Positions 14,645-15,863 of a stretch of 15,863 bases of DNA are shown in pieces. Below the pieces are notes generated by a model. The model worked only from the letters and a program-made list of their open reading frames with translations. It searched no databases and was not told the DNA's origin. The DNA is from G020350405 sp964513655 (lineage in GTDB: Bacteria > Planctomycetota > Phycisphaerae > Sedimentisphaerales > Anaerobacaceae): the NCBI GenBank assembly GCA_964513655.1, contig CAZENQ010000069.1, positions 1-15,863 on the forward strand, written 5' to 3'. A program made the translations under genes and the position numbers. Position 1 is the first letter of the stretch. Every line of letters starts with the position of its first letter.

Positions 14645-15863
14645 ATGACAAGGTCAATACTGTTCGGATTCATTATTGGCACGGTCGTTTGTTCGTCGGC
14701 ATTAGCTCATGAAATTATCCAGCCCCAGCGGGGATTTGTCAGCACGAGGGCGGCTGAGAACTGGGAGGAGGCTTTAATCAGCGGCAACGGGAATATCGGC
14801 GCGTTGGTCATGAGCCGCCCCTTGAATGAGACCATCATCTTCTCACATGAGCGTCTGTTTATGCCCAAGGACCCGAGCCAGCCGGTCGTAAACATGGCGC
14901 CGCACCTGGATACTGTGCGCCGAATGATTGACGAAGGCCGGTATAGCCAAGCGGCAGAGTTCGTCTCCGGCCTGGCACGCAAGCAAGGTTATCGGGGGAT
15001 GCGCTGGACCGATCCGCTCATTCCGGCCTTCGATTTGAAGATCACAATGAGTCCTGCGGGAGAAATGCGCGACTATGCACGGTCGGTGGATTTTCAGACA
15101 GGTGTTGCTTCCGTGCGATGGAAGGACGACCGGGGTGTGTTTTTGCGGCGCCTTTTCGTTTCCCGAGCAGACAATGTGGCGGTGCTTTCGCTCCGTGGCG
15201 AGCGAAACGGAGCTGTAGACTGCCGGATTGCGCTCGCGACGACTCCCGAAGACGCCGAAGAGGAAGAGGAAAAAGAGGAAGCATCGTTTGGGCAAGGTGT
15301 GGACAACGTCACCATTGCGGCACAGGGCCCAGTACTGACGTATCGCAGCCGGTTCGCCAAGAGGCGGCCGGACAGCATCGCAGCTTATGAAGGCGCTGCA
15401 TACGTGAAGGCCCGTGGTGGCTCTTTGGAGACCTTGGAGGATGCAATTGTTGTCAAGGGCGCCGATGAAGTACTGGTTCTCGTCTGGCTTGATGTGCTCT
15501 ATAACATAAACAAGTCGAAACTGACCGAACAAAAGTCACGACTTGACGGGCTTAAAGCCGATTTCGACACATTACTCAAACGCCATGAACGGCTGCACGG
15601 TGAGATATTCAACCGCACGCGGCTGGACCTCGGCGGTGGTGAAGACCGCGGATTGTCTTCCGAAGTGCTCCTGGAAAAATCGAGCATAGGGAATCTGAAC
15701 CAAGCGCTACTGGAGAAGCAGTTCGATGCCGCCCGATACGCCATCCTCTCGTCTTCGGGCGAGCTGCCCCCCACCTTGCAGGGCGTTTGGACCGGTACTT
15801 GGACACCGCCGTGGCAAAGCGATTACACGCAAAACGGTAACGTGCCGTCCGCCATCGCAAGCA
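14645..15863 (+). CDS. GH95-type alpha-L-fucosidase/galactosidase (partial, C-terminus outside window)
   Basis: Open frame of 406 codons running off the window. The ATG lies 8 nt after AGGAGGT, and the first 19-20 residues are a signal peptide (MTRSILFGFIIGTVVCSSALA), so this start is preferred over in-frame ATGs upstream. Residues about 30-290 form the N-terminal beta-sandwich of GH95 (PF14498 type): ENWEEALISGNGNIGALVMS, then ETIIFSHERLFMP and MRWTDPLIPAFDLKI. The barrel then begins, with LEKQFDAARYAILSSSG, LPPTLQGVWTG and PPWQSDYTQNGNV. The catalytic residues lie beyond the window. GH95 enzymes are inverting and remove alpha-L-fucose or alpha-L-galactose. An acidic run (EEEEEKEE, about residue 203) sits in a surface loop. 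There is no lipobox, so it is probably periplasmic or secreted, unlike the three lipid-anchored enzymes upstream. Confidence 0.88.
   Translation, partial: MTRSILFGFIIGTVVCSSALAHEIIQPQRGFVSTRAAENWEEALISGNGNIGALVMSRPLNETIIFSHERLFMPKDPSQPVVNMAPHLDTVRRMIDEGRYSQAAEFVSGLARKQGYRGMRWTDPLIPAFDLKITMSPAGEMRDYARSVDFQTGVASVRWKDDRGVFLRRLFVSRADNVAVLSLRGERNGAVDCRIALATTPEDAEEEEEKEEASFGQGVDNVTIAAQGPVLTYRSRFAKRRPDSIAAYEGAAYVKARGGSLETLEDAIVVKGADEVLVLVWLDVLYNINKSKLTEQKSRLDGLKADFDTLLKRHERLHGEIFNRTRLDLGGGEDRGLSSEVLLEKSSIGNLNQALLEKQFDAARYAILSSSGELPPTLQGVWTGTWTPPWQSDYTQNGNVPSAIAS

Overview
The window looks like a chromosomal segment of a planctomycete, probably of the Phycisphaerae/Sedimentisphaerales type. The signs are a pseudopilin-like protein with an H-x10-DG motif near its end, a GADEF-type parallel beta-helix protein, FtsZ/tubulin-like proteins and a dense group of secreted or lipid-anchored glycosidases. 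This placement is inferred from protein character only; there is no rRNA, tRNA or taxonomic marker here.

Left half (about 1-7164, all minus strand). Reading in the direction of transcription: a 108-residue ORF of uncertain origin (7164-6838); a stand-alone tubulin/FtsZ-like GTPase (6600-5416); a second tubulin-like protein (5233-3356) whose GTPase domain is followed by the C-terminal lid of NtrC-type sigma-54 activators and a Fis-type helix-turn-helix; a pseudopilin-like protein (2879-1890) behind a near-consensus sigma-70 promoter and a roughly 200-nt leader that can encode a 26-residue peptide; and the first 602 codons of a secreted parallel beta-helix protein (1807-1, running off the window).

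Right half (about 7345-15863, all plus strand). This is a carbohydrate-degradation cluster: a large lipoprotein related to alpha-glucuronidases (7373-10009), a GH29 alpha-L-fucosidase-like lipoprotein (10060-11562), a GH127/DUF1680 beta-L-arabinofuranosidase-like lipoprotein (11736-13673), about 970 nt of decayed sequence holding an orphan lipoprotein signal peptide and an IS1380-type transposase fragment, and the N-terminal part of a GH95 fucosidase/galactosidase (14645 to the window end). The mix of alpha-fucosidase/galactosidase, beta-arabinofuranosidase and uronidase-like enzymes suits stepwise removal of side chains from a fucose- and arabinose-bearing acidic polysaccharide. A pectin such as RG-II, or an algal glycan, would fit, but the substrate is inference.

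Most notable points: (1) the tubulin / sigma-54-activator-lid / Fis-HTH fusion, in effect a DNA-binding tubulin, next to its unfused paralogue. The fusion has lost one of the two T7-loop aspartates and the sensor-II arginine of the lid, while the paralogue keeps both aspartates. (2) A 181-bp direct repeat gives two unrelated glycosidases the same ribosome-binding region, lipoprotein signal peptide and linker, and in one copy the original ATG has become ACG.
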